Notes: generated by a model from the sequence alone, not told the origin. A stretch of 64,000 nt of DNA from an uncultured bacterium (GCA_937949615.1 CALEDQ010000032.1:56455-120454), one strand, 5' to 3'; shown: positions 9,187-18,058, numbered from the stretch's first letter. A program made the numbers and translations.

Positions 9187-9879
9187 ATGGGAGAAGTTAT
9201 CGATTTAGCCAGAATTCAGCAGATTATGAGCAACGGCAACTATGATGAAGCCCGCCCCCTGTTGAAAGATTATCTTGCGGCTAATCCCAATGATGCTCTG
9301 GCACTGCGCCTTTATGGCAACACTTATGCTTACACCGGCTTTCTCGGCAAGGCCAAAAAGATCTGGCATGATGCCCTGAAAAAGTTTCCCGAAAACGTAG
9401 ATCTTATTTACAACTACGCTCTGGCTCACTATCTGCAGGGTAACCTTTATTATGCCCGCGTCTACTGGAAAAAAGCTCTGAAGCTCACTCCAGAAGATTC
9501 AGAAATCTATTTCAATCTTGGCCAGATCGCCCGTGATGAAGGGCGCCTGTATGCGGCCATCAAGCTTTGGCGGCAGGCCCTCAAATTCAAACCTGAAAAT
9601 GTTGAAGTGATGAATAATATCGGGGTTGCCTATGCAACTCTGCGCAGCTTCGGCAAAGCCGCCATCTGGTACAGAAAAGCGGTAAAAACCGATAAAAACT
9701 ACGCGCTGGCCCATTTCAATCTGGCCAACGCGTTGTTTGAAACCGGTGAATATGAAGATGCTCAGAAGCATGCCGAAGCAGCCGCCAGGCTTGACCCGTC
9801 ATCGCATCTCGAAACGGTCACCCTTCTGAACCGCAAGATCAAAGACAAACTGGCCGGCAAAGAACCGGCTAAAATCTGA
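9187..9879 (+). CDS. tetratricopeptide repeat protein
   Basis: A 230-residue protein with GGAAAGGA upstream of ATG. At least five TPR units occupy about residues 8-210 (Ala8/Gly8/Ala20 pattern, e.g. AEIYFNLGQIARDEG and VMNNIGVAYATLRSFGKAA). There is no signal peptide, so a cytoplasmic scaffold is likely. It is the last gene of the moeA run, 36 bases after the permease, and meets a convergent gene 10 bases beyond its stop. Confidence 0.85.
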   Translation: MGEVIDLARIQQIMSNGNYDEARPLLKDYLAANPNDALALRLYGNTYAYTGFLGKAKKIWHDALKKFPENVDLIYNYALAHYLQGNLYYARVYWKKALKLTPEDSEIYFNLGQIARDEGRLYAAIKLWRQALKFKPENVEVMNNIGVAYATLRSFGKAAIWYRKAVKTDKNYALAHFNLANALFETGEYEDAQKHAEAAARLDPSSHLETVTLLNRKIKDKLAGKEPAKI

Positions 9880-9889
9880 ATCAGACAGA

Positions 9890-10426
9890 TCAGTTTACCA
9901 GTCTGATCTCAAGCTCTTCTTCGTGAAAGTTTTCGGCATTCTGCCTTAGCTGGCCCATTAAAGCGGCCTCGCGATTTCGCAGAGTGCCGATTTCTTTTTC
10001 GAGAGTGATGTTTTTGGCCTGTGAAATGTTCAGTTCCTTGATCAGATGATCGTGCTTGATCATCAGACCATGCAGCTTGCTCTTAAGTTCTTCAGCCTCT
10101 TCTGAAACCGATTCAAGAGTGCGCATCAGACGATCACAGGTCTGCCGCTCTGTAGAAGCGCAGGCTTCGAGACTTTCGACTTCAGGAACCCGGATCACTT
10201 CGCAGACTTCACTTTCACTGAGCCTGGCGCCATTTTCGAGCTGCTTGATAAAAATCAGCTTCTGAAGTGATTCTTCATCGAGAAAAACCTCTTTTTTGCC
10301 GTTTTCTTTCTCTTCTTTGAAAAGATGCAGCACCCGGGCATTCTTTTTCAGCATTTTCTGCAGTTCGGCGGGACTGATGTTGATCATCTGCTGTACATGG
10401 CTGATTGAATAGCGTTTTTCTTTCAT
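9890..10426 (-). CDS. MerR-like helix-turn-helix protein with coiled-coil tail
   Basis: A 178-residue protein with AGGGAAAG before ATG. Residues 1-75 resemble the MerR-type winged helix (YSISHVQQMINISPAELQKML, then FLDEESLQKLIFIKQLENGA). Residues 95-165 form a long coiled coil (KHDHLIKELNISQAKNITLE and following). The coiled coil is longer than in classical MerR dimers and there is no effector domain. It could be a DNA-binding structural protein or a regulator; the target is not evident. Confidence 0.6.
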   Translation of the reverse strand: MKEKRYSISHVQQMINISPAELQKMLKKNARVLHLFKEEKENGKKEVFLDEESLQKLIFIKQLENGARLSESEVCEVIRVPEVESLEACASTERQTCDRLMRTLESVSEEAEELKSKLHGLMIKHDHLIKELNISQAKNITLEKEIGTLRNREAALMGQLRQNAENFHEEELEIRLVN

Positions 10427-10523
10427 GTTCTTTCCCTGGAAAAAAGATTTCCAGATAGCTATCGTTCAACCGGGGGTGTTTTAGTTAGCAAAAATTTTAA
10501 AAAAAATTAAAACCACCGCAGGC

Positions 10524-11567
10524 TCAGTCGTCGAGCTTGGTCAGATATGACTCGATACCTGTTGCCGGGTCGACGAGCAGCAGAGCATCGGCAAGGATGT
10601 CTTTTATTTTGTATGAATTCAGCATACTGCCGACACTGACAGTCTGCATTGCACCGCTGAGCTTGACCTGAGCCGAACCGCCCGGGCCGGTCGAGAGAAC
10701 TTTTACCAGTTCCATGGCGGCAGGAGCGGGCAATTCAACCAACTCGACATTGTTGATAACCGAGCACTGGTCGCTCATCCAGATTTTTTTGTCTCTCGGG
10801 TGGCAGCAGGCGATATTAAGTGAAATCAGCGTGCGTTTCACCGTGATGTCATCGGATAAGGTGCCAGTTTTGGTAACGTAAGCGCCTTTCAGTTCATCGA
10901 TATCATAAAAATCGACCGCAATCTCGCGGACGTCGGTAACCAGCTCTTTGCTTCTGACAATCGGAATATTTTTGTCGAAGGTGCGGTTCAGGCCGAAAGC
11001 ACGCTTCAACGGACTGCTGCGCGTATCGTATTCTTCCTCGTGCTCGATCATGTACAGACTGCCCAGACCGGTATGGCGGTAATCGTTAGCTGGTTTAAGC
11101 ACCAGATGCACCCAGGTTATTTTGCCGGGAGTATAACCGGTATTGTAATCACGTTCTGGCTCACAAATGGGAAAATACATGATCGTCTGCTCGTTGAAAG
11201 AGGGTATCAATGCCCCTGAGCCGCTGATTACCGAGCGCATCTCATAGGCGTCGCTCGGATTGATGTCGAGTTTGCGCAGACGACCGCCAGTATCATACTC
11301 ACGTTTTTCTTTGAACGAAATGACCTTTTCGTCGCCAGCAGCTGTTCTGATAAGGGTTGACGGATATGACGTCTGCTTCATTTTCATCGAAATGGCGCGG
11401 GTGGTATTGCGCAACTGTGTGATCGCCTGCTGAATCCAGAAGCCCTTTTCGGTTTCGCGCCGCGAATAGGTCATTACACTGTTAGCCGACGCAAAAAGCA
11501 GACTGAGCAGAACGACCGCAATCATTATTTCTACAAGCGTAACGCCATGCCGGAGATTTCTTTTCAT
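10524..11567 (-). CDS. PilW-like minor pseudopilin
   Basis: A 347-residue protein with GGAGGT five bases before ATG. It carries a class III signal peptide: short basic leader MKRNLRHG, then VTLVEIMIAVVLL with Glu at +5, the prepilin peptidase motif. The large C-terminal domain is beta-rich. Position as third gene after PilV-like and PilX-like proteins, with an ATGA overlap to the second, fits the minor-pilin initiation complex of type IV pili or a type II secretion pseudopilus. No other pilus genes (pilB, pilC, pilD) are in the window. Confidence 0.75.
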   Translation of the reverse strand: MKRNLRHGVTLVEIMIAVVLLSLLFASANSVMTYSRRETEKGFWIQQAITQLRNTTRAISMKMKQTSYPSTLIRTAAGDEKVISFKEKREYDTGGRLRKLDINPSDAYEMRSVISGSGALIPSFNEQTIMYFPICEPERDYNTGYTPGKITWVHLVLKPANDYRHTGLGSLYMIEHEEEYDTRSSPLKRAFGLNRTFDKNIPIVRSKELVTDVREIAVDFYDIDELKGAYVTKTGTLSDDITVKRTLISLNIACCHPRDKKIWMSDQCSVINNVELVELPAPAAMELVKVLSTGPGGSAQVKLSGAMQTVSVGSMLNSYKIKDILADALLLVDPATGIESYLTKLDD

Positions 11568-12100
11568 TTGATACCTCCGGTAAAGCGCGACACAATCAGT
11601 TCTTCGCTGATTTCTTCTTCAAAAGTCTTGCCGCGGCCACCGTCGACATTCGCTTTGACAACAACGCGATAGCCATCCTGAACCATTTTCATACGGTCGT
11701 GCGAACCCAGCAGTTCAAGCTTTTCGATATAATAACGGCCGCCGTAAGGAAACTTTTCGTCTGGCGCCTTGTTAGTCTTGAAAAGGTCGTAACCGGCATT
11801 GTTTTTGCTGAAAACCCCCATCGCCGTCGGCGGGTAGTTAGATGAATCGATGTCGGCATAAGGGTTGCCGGTACCATTTTTAGCAAAAAATTCATAGGTT
11901 TCTTTTGGCAGCAACCGCAGCTGCAGTTTTGCATGCTGCATTCCCGAATGGGCAAGGTAATACGCCTGCATCTGATAAAGTGTCTGCTTGTTCTGATAGG
12001 CCAGGTTGGTGTTCGAACTGGCCATGAAAAACAGAATAATCGCTATGGAAAAAGCGAAAAACAGCACAACAACTATAGCTACACCGCGTCTGTCTTTCAT
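11564..12100 (-). CDS. PilX/GspK-like minor pseudopilin
   Basis: A 178-residue protein with GGAAGG before ATG. The leader MKDRRG is followed by VAIVVVLFFAFSIAIILFF, a pilin-type hydrophobic helix that lacks Glu+5, as is normal for PilX and GspK tip proteins. It has the typical TNLAYQNKQTLYQMQAYYLA segment after the helix. It lies between PilV-like and PilW-like genes, spaced 4 bases from the first and overlapping the second by 4. Confidence 0.7.
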   Translation of the reverse strand: MKDRRGVAIVVVLFFAFSIAIILFFMASSNTNLAYQNKQTLYQMQAYYLAHSGMQHAKLQLRLLPKETYEFFAKNGTGNPYADIDSSNYPPTAMGVFSKNNAGYDLFKTNKAPDEKFPYGGRYYIEKLELLGSHDRMKMVQDGYRVVVKANVDGGRGKTFEEEISEELIVSRFTGGIK

Positions 12101-12104
12101 TTCA

Positions 12105-12755
12105 TCAGCCTTCCAGGTCAGATTTGAAACCGACCAGAAAAATGCTTCTGGCCTGCGGATCAGAATCGGGATCTTTATTTTTGCTGTTAGACCATTTAAC
12201 CTGAACGATAATCTTTTTTATCAGGTTGAATTTATCGTCACGCTTGCTGACCAGCTGATTTATCTGGAATTCGTGCCGGTCTGGCGTTCCGGGAATGGGA
12301 ATGCTGAACACCACAGGATTAGCAGAGGTCGAATCATAGTCAAGATCGACAACTTTGGCTCTGGCCCGGTATTGAAAGCCTTTTCGGCAGACAAACAAAC
12401 CATCACCCTTGAATTCTTCAGGATTACCGGTTGTGCAGCCATCACCGAACATTTTTGGCACAGCCCGCCGCAACAGAGAGCTCACACCGGTCACCGTCTT
12501 TTTTGAAACACTGTTATAAGAGGTAAACCCGCATGGGTTACCGTCTTTGATTGCCCACCATGGAATTTGAAACATCATCGAGTCCATGATGAACTTGGCC
12601 CGTGAAATGGCCGTGGTCTCGGTGTAGAACTTTTCTGTATCCTTGACGGCGCCGGTAAGAAAGAAAAAAATCGGCAGAAAAATGACGCCAAGAATCAGAA
12701 AGGCCAGAATGACCTCGACAAACGTAATACCCTGTCTGTTGCGATTTCTGTACAT
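12105..12755 (-). CDS. PilV-like minor pseudopilin
   Basis: A 216-residue protein whose basic leader MYRNRNRQG precedes ITFVEVILAFLILGVIFLP, with the prepilin peptidase site G/I and Glu+5. A C-terminal globular domain follows. It is the first gene of the three-gene pseudopilin operon. A terminator for the upstream gene separates it from the secreted proteins at 12859-15201. Confidence 0.75.
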   Translation of the reverse strand: MYRNRNRQGITFVEVILAFLILGVIFLPIFFFLTGAVKDTEKFYTETTAISRAKFIMDSMMFQIPWWAIKDGNPCGFTSYNSVSKKTVTGVSSLLRRAVPKMFGDGCTTGNPEEFKGDGLFVCRKGFQYRARAKVVDLDYDSTSANPVVFSIPIPGTPDRHEFQINQLVSKRDDKFNLIKKIIVQVKWSNSKNKDPDSDPQARSIFLVGFKSDLEG

Positions 12756-12809
12756 TGCATTCTCTCTAAAATACAGAATAGCATATCAGCGACAAAAACT
12801 CAGCAAATA

Positions 12810-12842
12810 AAAAAGCCGGGAGAGCTGTTTCCCCCGGCTTCT
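12810..12842 (-). terminator. intrinsic terminator after the secreted protein gene at 12859
   Basis: An 8-bp stem (12813-12820 with 12833-12840) is followed, on the minus strand, by a run of T residues. Confidence 0.75.
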
Positions 12843-12858
12843 GACGTGCTGATGCAGG

Positions 12859-13872
12859 TTATTTAACAATAACAGGAATAAACATTACCTGACGGTTACC
12901 TGCAACATCAGTTGCATCAAGATAAAGATGCAGAGCTTCGGGAAGCTTCAGCTTACTCAGGTCGATCATATCGGCGTTAACCGGCCCCACCGGAGCTGGT
13001 TCACCACCGGCGCCGTTGCAGAGCCCGAATTTGAGTTTGCTGTTATCAAGCTTGTAATTGTCGCTGCCGATAACCTTTACCAAAAGTTTATCATTGGCGG
13101 AAACATGCAGCGCGCCCTGGTCAGCCGCGACAACCATGTTGTTGCCGAGCTCGATCCCCTGCAGCAGGATATCCTGTTCCTGGGCATTGAAAAGAGGGCC
13201 GCTGAGATAAATATCGGCCTGCTTGGGAAGCGGGTATTTGTCGGGCGGATTTTCTACCGGCCAGCAGGCACCGGAACCACCGTTTTCGACCGATATTTCG
13301 AGACCACAGAGAGGCGGGGTGATATCGAGAACTCTCACGTCTTTTGCACCGCTTGAATTGGCAAAAGTGCCTTTGCTGCGCCCGGGCTCTGGCAGATCGT
13401 AGCGCATGCGGCGGGCAATATGACAGGTAATGGCGCCCTTGCCGGTGGGTGTCGTTGGAATTATGACCATCTGATTGGCCGCGAGAGGCTCACTGACCGA
13501 GGCCATGTAATTTTTATTTTTTTCCCAGTCGATGAAGAACCAGGAGATGGCGGGGTTTTCTTCCCAGCGGGGGTTGGGAATCTGCTGCCCCTTGTATTCA
13601 GCCGGCGGAGCGTCTTCGAAAATCGTGGTGTCGGCGACTACTGTCAGAGGAACGTCTTCTGTAAGGGTCGCCGGTATGGCCTCACCATTTTCGGAGTAAA
13701 TCTTCAGCGGAATTACCGGGCTGATATCGACTGGATAAGGGCTGATCTGAACGCCCTTGAGCCATGGAGTCTTTTCGAGGTTGGCAGGAGCCCCGGCCTG
13801 GGGCTCCTGGGCAGATACCATCGAAGAGAATACGACAACTGCAGTGAATAAACCTGTAAGTATTCTTTTCAT
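12859..13872 (-). CDS. secreted protein of unknown function, paralog of the next gene upstream
   Basis: A 337-residue protein with a signal peptide (residues 1-21, cleavage after VSA). A central segment VRVLDITPPLCGLEISVENG and a C-terminal ATDVAGNRQVMFIPVIV are echoed in the neighbouring protein at 13885-15201 (QVHDVTSPDLWVAFQEGAG; SDKAGNLTTIRTPLYVV). The DxAGN ending is typical of bacterial Ig-like strands. Function not recognised; it is likely an envelope or surface component. It starts 12 bases after the upstream stop, so the two are probably cotranscribed. Confidence 0.65.
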   Translation of the reverse strand: MKRILTGLFTAVVVFSSMVSAQEPQAGAPANLEKTPWLKGVQISPYPVDISPVIPLKIYSENGEAIPATLTEDVPLTVVADTTIFEDAPPAEYKGQQIPNPRWEENPAISWFFIDWEKNKNYMASVSEPLAANQMVIIPTTPTGKGAITCHIARRMRYDLPEPGRSKGTFANSSGAKDVRVLDITPPLCGLEISVENGGSGACWPVENPPDKYPLPKQADIYLSGPLFNAQEQDILLQGIELGNNMVVAADQGALHVSANDKLLVKVIGSDNYKLDNSKLKFGLCNGAGGEPAPVGPVNADMIDLSKLKLPEALHLYLDATDVAGNRQVMFIPVIVK

Positions 13873-13884
13873 GACTGATCGTTC

Positions 13885-15201
13885 TTACTGGTTTCTTCCG
13901 CCTTCAAAGGCAGCCTGAGTATTTACGACATAGAGGGGGGTTCTGATGGTGGTCAGGTTACCGGCCTTATCGCTGCCTTTGGCAACGAAGAAGTATTCTG
14001 GCTGATCTTCATAGCTGTCGCGCGGAAAATTGGGAACGCGGAAAAGGTAGCTGTTGCCATCTTTTTCGACTTCAGTACCGTCAGCCTTTTCGATGCGACA
14101 GGCAACTTCACCGGCTTTGGCGCGCAGGTCGCCGTTATCTACTGCCATGGCAGCGAAAATGAACGGCACATTGCGTCTGACAAACACGCCTTTGAGCGCA
14201 CTTTTTTCACCGCCGGAAACATGTACCTGACGGGTCATGTTTTCTTCGTCGAGAGTTTTTGATTCGATAGCCTTGGTTTCAAATTTCGGAGCACCGCGTT
14301 CGTTGAACAGAGCACCGGCAACAGAAAGTCTGGCGATCTTTTCGAAGGGTTCTTTGTCGCGTTCACCATCGGCGCCTTCGTCGACAAACATGTAGCTGGC
14401 TTCTTCATAATCTTCGGCATTGGTTGAAAACGGGCGACCAAGGTTAGAAATGATTTTTTCCATCATTTTGCCCTTGAGTTCCTGTTCGGTGGCTGCCATG
14501 TCGACAGTACCGGCGCCTTCCTGGAAAGCGACCCAGAGATCGGGCGAAGTTACGTCATGCACCTGAACGCCCATAGACTGCTGAGCTGTTACAGTTTTGG
14601 CATCCGCTTCGGTCTTGCCATCTTCGCCAACCAGAGCGGTGTCGGTATTACCGGCGCCACCGGCTTCGTTGGTCGGGTCAGTACCTTCGCCCACGGCTTC
14701 ATTGTCAGCGCCTGAACTGCCACCGACCTGGCGGGCGCCGCTGTTACCAATCTGATATTCGCCCGGAGCAAAAAATTTGCCGCCGTCAGCCGCCATATTG
14801 GTATTGGCAGAGGAAAGGGTTTTCCAGTTACCGTCGGCGTCTTTTACTTTGGTATCCCAGGTGATGTTGGGATCAGATTCAAATTTGGCGCCTTCAGCGA
14901 GTTCGCCGGCGTTTTCTTTATAGATCAGAGAATGTTCCTGTTTTTCGTAATAGACATCTTCAAGACAGTGAACCAGACTGCTGTCTGGATCACCACCACG
15001 GAAATTCGCCGGCATGACGTTTTTATTTTCACTCATGCCAAGAGTCATATCGGTATTATCAGGAATAGGAGCTGCTTCAGGAGAGGCAGACACATCGGTC
15101 GTGGTGCTTGCAGCCTCATCAGCAGCCTCTTCGGCGGTAATCATCACCGCAAAAGAAAAAAGGATCGCAACGACCATCAGAAACCCGGTAAATTTTTTCA
15201 T
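13885..15201 (-). CDS. secreted acidic protein of unknown function, paralog of the downstream gene
   Basis: A 438-residue protein with GGAGGG five bases before ATG and a signal peptide (residues 1-23). A low-complexity Asp/Glu/Ala/Thr region follows (about 24-50). A Gly/Asn/Thr-rich stretch is present near residues 150-200. It shares the DVTSP-type strand and the terminal Ig-like DKAGN motif with its downstream neighbour. It is first in a two-gene unit that precedes the pseudopilin operon. Confidence 0.65.
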   Translation of the reverse strand: MKKFTGFLMVVAILFSFAVMITAEEAADEAASTTTDVSASPEAAPIPDNTDMTLGMSENKNVMPANFRGGDPDSSLVHCLEDVYYEKQEHSLIYKENAGELAEGAKFESDPNITWDTKVKDADGNWKTLSSANTNMAADGGKFFAPGEYQIGNSGARQVGGSSGADNEAVGEGTDPTNEAGGAGNTDTALVGEDGKTEADAKTVTAQQSMGVQVHDVTSPDLWVAFQEGAGTVDMAATEQELKGKMMEKIISNLGRPFSTNAEDYEEASYMFVDEGADGERDKEPFEKIARLSVAGALFNERGAPKFETKAIESKTLDEENMTRQVHVSGGEKSALKGVFVRRNVPFIFAAMAVDNGDLRAKAGEVACRIEKADGTEVEKDGNSYLFRVPNFPRDSYEDQPEYFFVAKGSDKAGNLTTIRTPLYVVNTQAAFEGGRNQ

Positions 15202-15627
15202 AGTTCCCTCCGATTTTTTGTTCCTCGACCATTTGACTGGCCTATGGCAAAGCGCTGACCAAGTCGGCGAATTGTCTTTCTATTAAGCAATACGAAGAAC
15301 TGATACACAACGTTTCAAAAAAAATATGGTTAAAGAAAATTCGAACCGTGACGAAAGGGGCTGTGGATTTGTTTGCCTCCTTATTTTTCAGGCCGGTACA
15401 CCTTAGGTTGCCGGTTCTTTTTTTTATCTGATATTTTATTATATGCCCGGGCCGGATATTAGTCCAATTTCTTTTTTTATGCCCATGACAGCAGCTTTAG
15501 CGGAAATCATTCAATGCAGCCCCGGCATAACAATGCAACAACGAATATTGCAGGATAATGACTGCATTATTTCCGCTATATAACAAGAATCCATGAGCCC
15601 GATACGTTTGCTGCAGGTTAAGCCTTC
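15202..15627. other. long intergenic region between divergent genes
   Basis: No protein-coding frame is supported here. It contains the divergent start region of the secreted protein at 15201, a weak hairpin followed by T residues (15393-15425), and the long inverted repeat at 15498-15578. Confidence 0.6.
15498..15578. repeat. two-step inverted repeat upstream of fabH
   Basis: Perfect 10-base outer arms TAGCGGAAAT (15498-15507) and ATTTCCGCTA (15569-15578). Perfect 6-base inner arms ATGCAG (15514-15519) and CTGCAT (15562-15567) follow, and a third TGCAA/TTGCA pair lies in the loop (15534-15538, 15548-15552). It could fold as a branched RNA or act as a protein binding site. Confidence 0.6.
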
Positions 15628-15656
15628 TTGACTTGAGCTGATATATAAAGTATTAT
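15628..15656 (+). promoter_or_regulatory. fabH promoter
   Basis: TTGACT (15628-15633), a 17-base spacer, TATTAT (15651-15656). The AAGGAG site and ATG of fabH follow after a short leader. Confidence 0.65.
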
Positions 15657-15685
15657 TTCGCAGCTTCAGCATCTTAAGGAGTCAC

Positions 15686-16699
15686 ATGAAAGCACTTAGA
15701 AAAGCTGTGATCTCAGGCACCGGAATCAGCCTGCCAGACAAGGTCGTAACCAATTTCGACCTCGAAAAAATTGTTGAAACCACGGATGAATGGATTTTCA
15801 CCCGCACCGGCATCAAAGAACGTCGCCAGATTCCAGATGGTCAGACGCTTCTGGAGCTTTCGATTCCCGCCTGCCGCCAGGCAATAGAAAATGCCGGGCT
15901 TAAACCTGAAGATATCGACCTGATCATTTACGCAACCTTCACTCCTGATTATCAGGTGCCGGCAACCGCCTGCCTGCTGCAGGACAAGCTCGGCTGCACC
16001 AAGGCCGGCGCCTTTGACCTGCAGGCCGCCTGCACCGGTTTTGTCTACGCCTCTTCGGTTGCCTGCCAGTTTATTGCCACCGGCGTCTTCAACCACATTC
16101 TGGTGGTCGGTGGCGATGTTACCACCCGCATTCTCGACTTTACCGACCGCAACTCCTGCGTTCTCTTCGGCGACGGCGTCGGTGCTACCGTTTATTCGCC
16201 AGCCAAAGGCGATGAAGGGGCATTCGATTTTCTGCTCGGCTCGATCGGCAGCGGTGGCGAAAACATCATGATCCCGATCGGTGGATCGGCAAAGCGGCCA
16301 ACCGTTGAAGCCATCCAGAACCGTGAACATTATCTCGTCATCAACGGCAAAGAAGTTTTTAAATTTTCGACCAAAATTATCGGCGACATGATCGAAGAAT
16401 GCCTGCAGCGCAACAACATCACTCTCGATGACGTCGCCCTGATCGTGCCGCATCAGGCTAATATCCGTATTCTTGAATCGGCCGCCAAGCGTTTCAACTG
16501 CCCGCTTGACAAGTTTTACTTCAACATTCAGCGCTATGGCAATACTGTGGCCGCATCGATCCCGCTGGCCATGCACGAAGCACTTCAGGAAGGGCGCATC
16601 AAACAGGGTGACCTGATACTGCTGGTCGGCTTCGGCGGCGGTCTTACCTATGGCACCATGGCTGTAAAATGGGGCGGTTATACAACCCCTAAAGTCTGA
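15686..16699 (+). CDS. fabH: 3-oxoacyl-[ACP] synthase III FabH
   Basis: A 337-residue beta-ketoacyl-ACP synthase III that starts fatty acid synthesis by condensing an acyl-CoA with malonyl-ACP. The triad is visible: Cys in LQAACTGFVYA, His in VPHQANIRI, Asn in YGNTVAASIP. The family end GGLTYGTMAVKW is also present. Length is normal. AAGGAG precedes the start. It is monocistronic, between its own promoter and a strong terminator. Confidence 0.95.
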   Translation: MKALRKAVISGTGISLPDKVVTNFDLEKIVETTDEWIFTRTGIKERRQIPDGQTLLELSIPACRQAIENAGLKPEDIDLIIYATFTPDYQVPATACLLQDKLGCTKAGAFDLQAACTGFVYASSVACQFIATGVFNHILVVGGDVTTRILDFTDRNSCVLFGDGVGATVYSPAKGDEGAFDFLLGSIGSGGENIMIPIGGSAKRPTVEAIQNREHYLVINGKEVFKFSTKIIGDMIEECLQRNNITLDDVALIVPHQANIRILESAAKRFNCPLDKFYFNIQRYGNTVAASIPLAMHEALQEGRIKQGDLILLVGFGGGLTYGTMAVKWGGYTTPKV

Positions 16700-16718
16700 T
16701 AAAATCAGCTGTTATAAA

Positions 16719-16755
16719 ACAGGCCCGACCATTGTGCGGTCGGGCCTGTTGTTTT
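16719..16755. terminator. terminator between fabH and hydF
   Basis: A perfect 12-bp stem (16719-16730 with 16738-16749, 7-base loop) with T-runs on both strands serves the converging genes. Confidence 0.85.
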
Positions 16756-17963
16756 TACAGCGTTAAACCAAAAGGCTGAATGGCTTTTTCGAGAACTCCA
16801 TGCAGATGACCGATCAGAATGCCGTAATTGGTTATCGGCACACCGGCGGCCCGGCAGGCTTCGATGCGGGCGAGAATTTCGCGGCGGTTCGTCATGCAGC
16901 CGCCACACTGAACTACCAGATCGTAATTTTTCAGATCATCAGGAAAACTTACACCCTGACAGAATGAGAACTGCAGGCTTTCGCCATATTTCTGGCGCAG
17001 CCATTTCGGCAGTTTGACCCGGCCAATGTCGTCTTCCATCTGGTGATGCGTGCATGATTCGGCGATCAGAATGCGGGCCCCCGCCCCTTTTTTCTGCAGA
17101 GCTTTTACGCCATCGACATAGGCCGGCAGATCGCCCTTGTAACGGGCAAAAAGAACCGAAAAACTGGTAAAAGGTATGCCTTCAGGCACATCTGCGGCAA
17201 CTTTGAAAAACACTTGAGAATCGGTAACAACAAGAACCGGCGGTTCTTTTAAAGCCGCAATCGCGGCCTTGAGCTCTGTTTCTTTGACAACCAGAGTTAT
17301 GGCGTCGGCGTCGAGAAGGTCTCTGAGGGTCTGAACCTGCGGCAGAATCAGGCGCCCCTTGGGTGCTGAAATATCGATAGGAGTGACAAGAATTACCACC
17401 TGGCGCGGCTTGATCAGGTCACCGACAATGACCCCCGAGTCAAAGCCTTTAAGGCCTTCCTGCATTTTTTCCATGCGAAGATTCTGCAGCCCCTCGCCGG
17501 TTATGGTGCTCACGGCAATAATGTCACAGTCGGCCGCAGCAGTTACTTCGTTGCGGAGAGTCTGTGATATCGGGCTGGTTTCGCACTTGTTGACAATGAC
17601 GAGAAACGGCACCTTCTGCTTCTTGAGCATCGCGAGCGTTTCTTTTTCAGATTCATGCAGATGCTCTTCCGGTTCAAGCACGAAGAGAGCCAGGTCGGTC
17701 TTTTTCATAACCTTGAGACTGGCTTCGACTCGGAGCTTTCCAAGCTCTCCGACGTCATCGAGGCCGGCCGTATCGATAAGCACAACCGGACCAAACGGCA
17801 GCAGTTCGATATTTTTATAGACCGGATCAGCAGTGGTGCCGGCCGTCGAAGAAACCAGGGCGATTTGCTGATCGGTAAGCGCGTTGATCAGCGAAGATTT
17901 GCCGACATTGCGGCGACCGAAAATAGCAATATGCGGTCTGATACCACGGGGTGTTGCCTGCAT
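16755..17963 (-). CDS. hydF: [FeFe]-hydrogenase H-cluster maturation GTPase HydF
   Basis: A 402-residue protein. The GTPase domain has P-loop GRRNVGKSSLINAL near residue 13, TAGTTADP, DTAGLDD and NKCE. A dimerisation domain follows. The C-terminal iron-sulfur domain has CTHH (the CxH ligand motif) and CGGC about 50 residues later, as in HydF. HydF is the scaffold that carries the diiron subcluster to the hydrogenase. HydE, HydG and the hydrogenase itself are not in the window. A Rex-like operator overlaps its promoter. Confidence 0.93.
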   Translation of the reverse strand: MQATPRGIRPHIAIFGRRNVGKSSLINALTDQQIALVSSTAGTTADPVYKNIELLPFGPVVLIDTAGLDDVGELGKLRVEASLKVMKKTDLALFVLEPEEHLHESEKETLAMLKKQKVPFLVIVNKCETSPISQTLRNEVTAAADCDIIAVSTITGEGLQNLRMEKMQEGLKGFDSGVIVGDLIKPRQVVILVTPIDISAPKGRLILPQVQTLRDLLDADAITLVVKETELKAAIAALKEPPVLVVTDSQVFFKVAADVPEGIPFTSFSVLFARYKGDLPAYVDGVKALQKKGAGARILIAESCTHHQMEDDIGRVKLPKWLRQKYGESLQFSFCQGVSFPDDLKNYDLVVQCGGCMTNRREILARIEACRAAGVPITNYGILIGHLHGVLEKAIQPFGLTL

Positions 17964-18017
17964 TGTTTAACTCAACCTTTCAAATATTTGCAAAATGATG
18001 TTTATTGTTCCGGGTAA

Positions 18018-18047
18018 ATTATAGCACATCCCACGGCTGCTTGTGAA
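18018..18047 (-). promoter_or_regulatory. hydF promoter
   Basis: On the minus strand, TTCACA (18047-18042), 18-base spacer, TATAAT (18023-18018) preceded by TGC. The leader to ATG 17963 is about 48 bases. Confidence 0.65.
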
Positions 18048-18058
18048 TTTTTACACAA
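18041..18058. promoter_or_regulatory. Rex-like operator overlapping the hydF -35 box
   Basis: TTGTGAATTTTTACACAA matches the known Rex consensus TTGTGAA-N4-TTCACAA at 13 of 14 fixed positions. It covers the -35 element, the position expected for a repressor that responds to the NADH/NAD+ ratio. Confidence 0.6.

Noticed and set aside
15393..15425. Terminator on the plus strand
   Set aside because: The hairpin has an internal loop and no gene lies upstream on that strand; left as a weak structure only.
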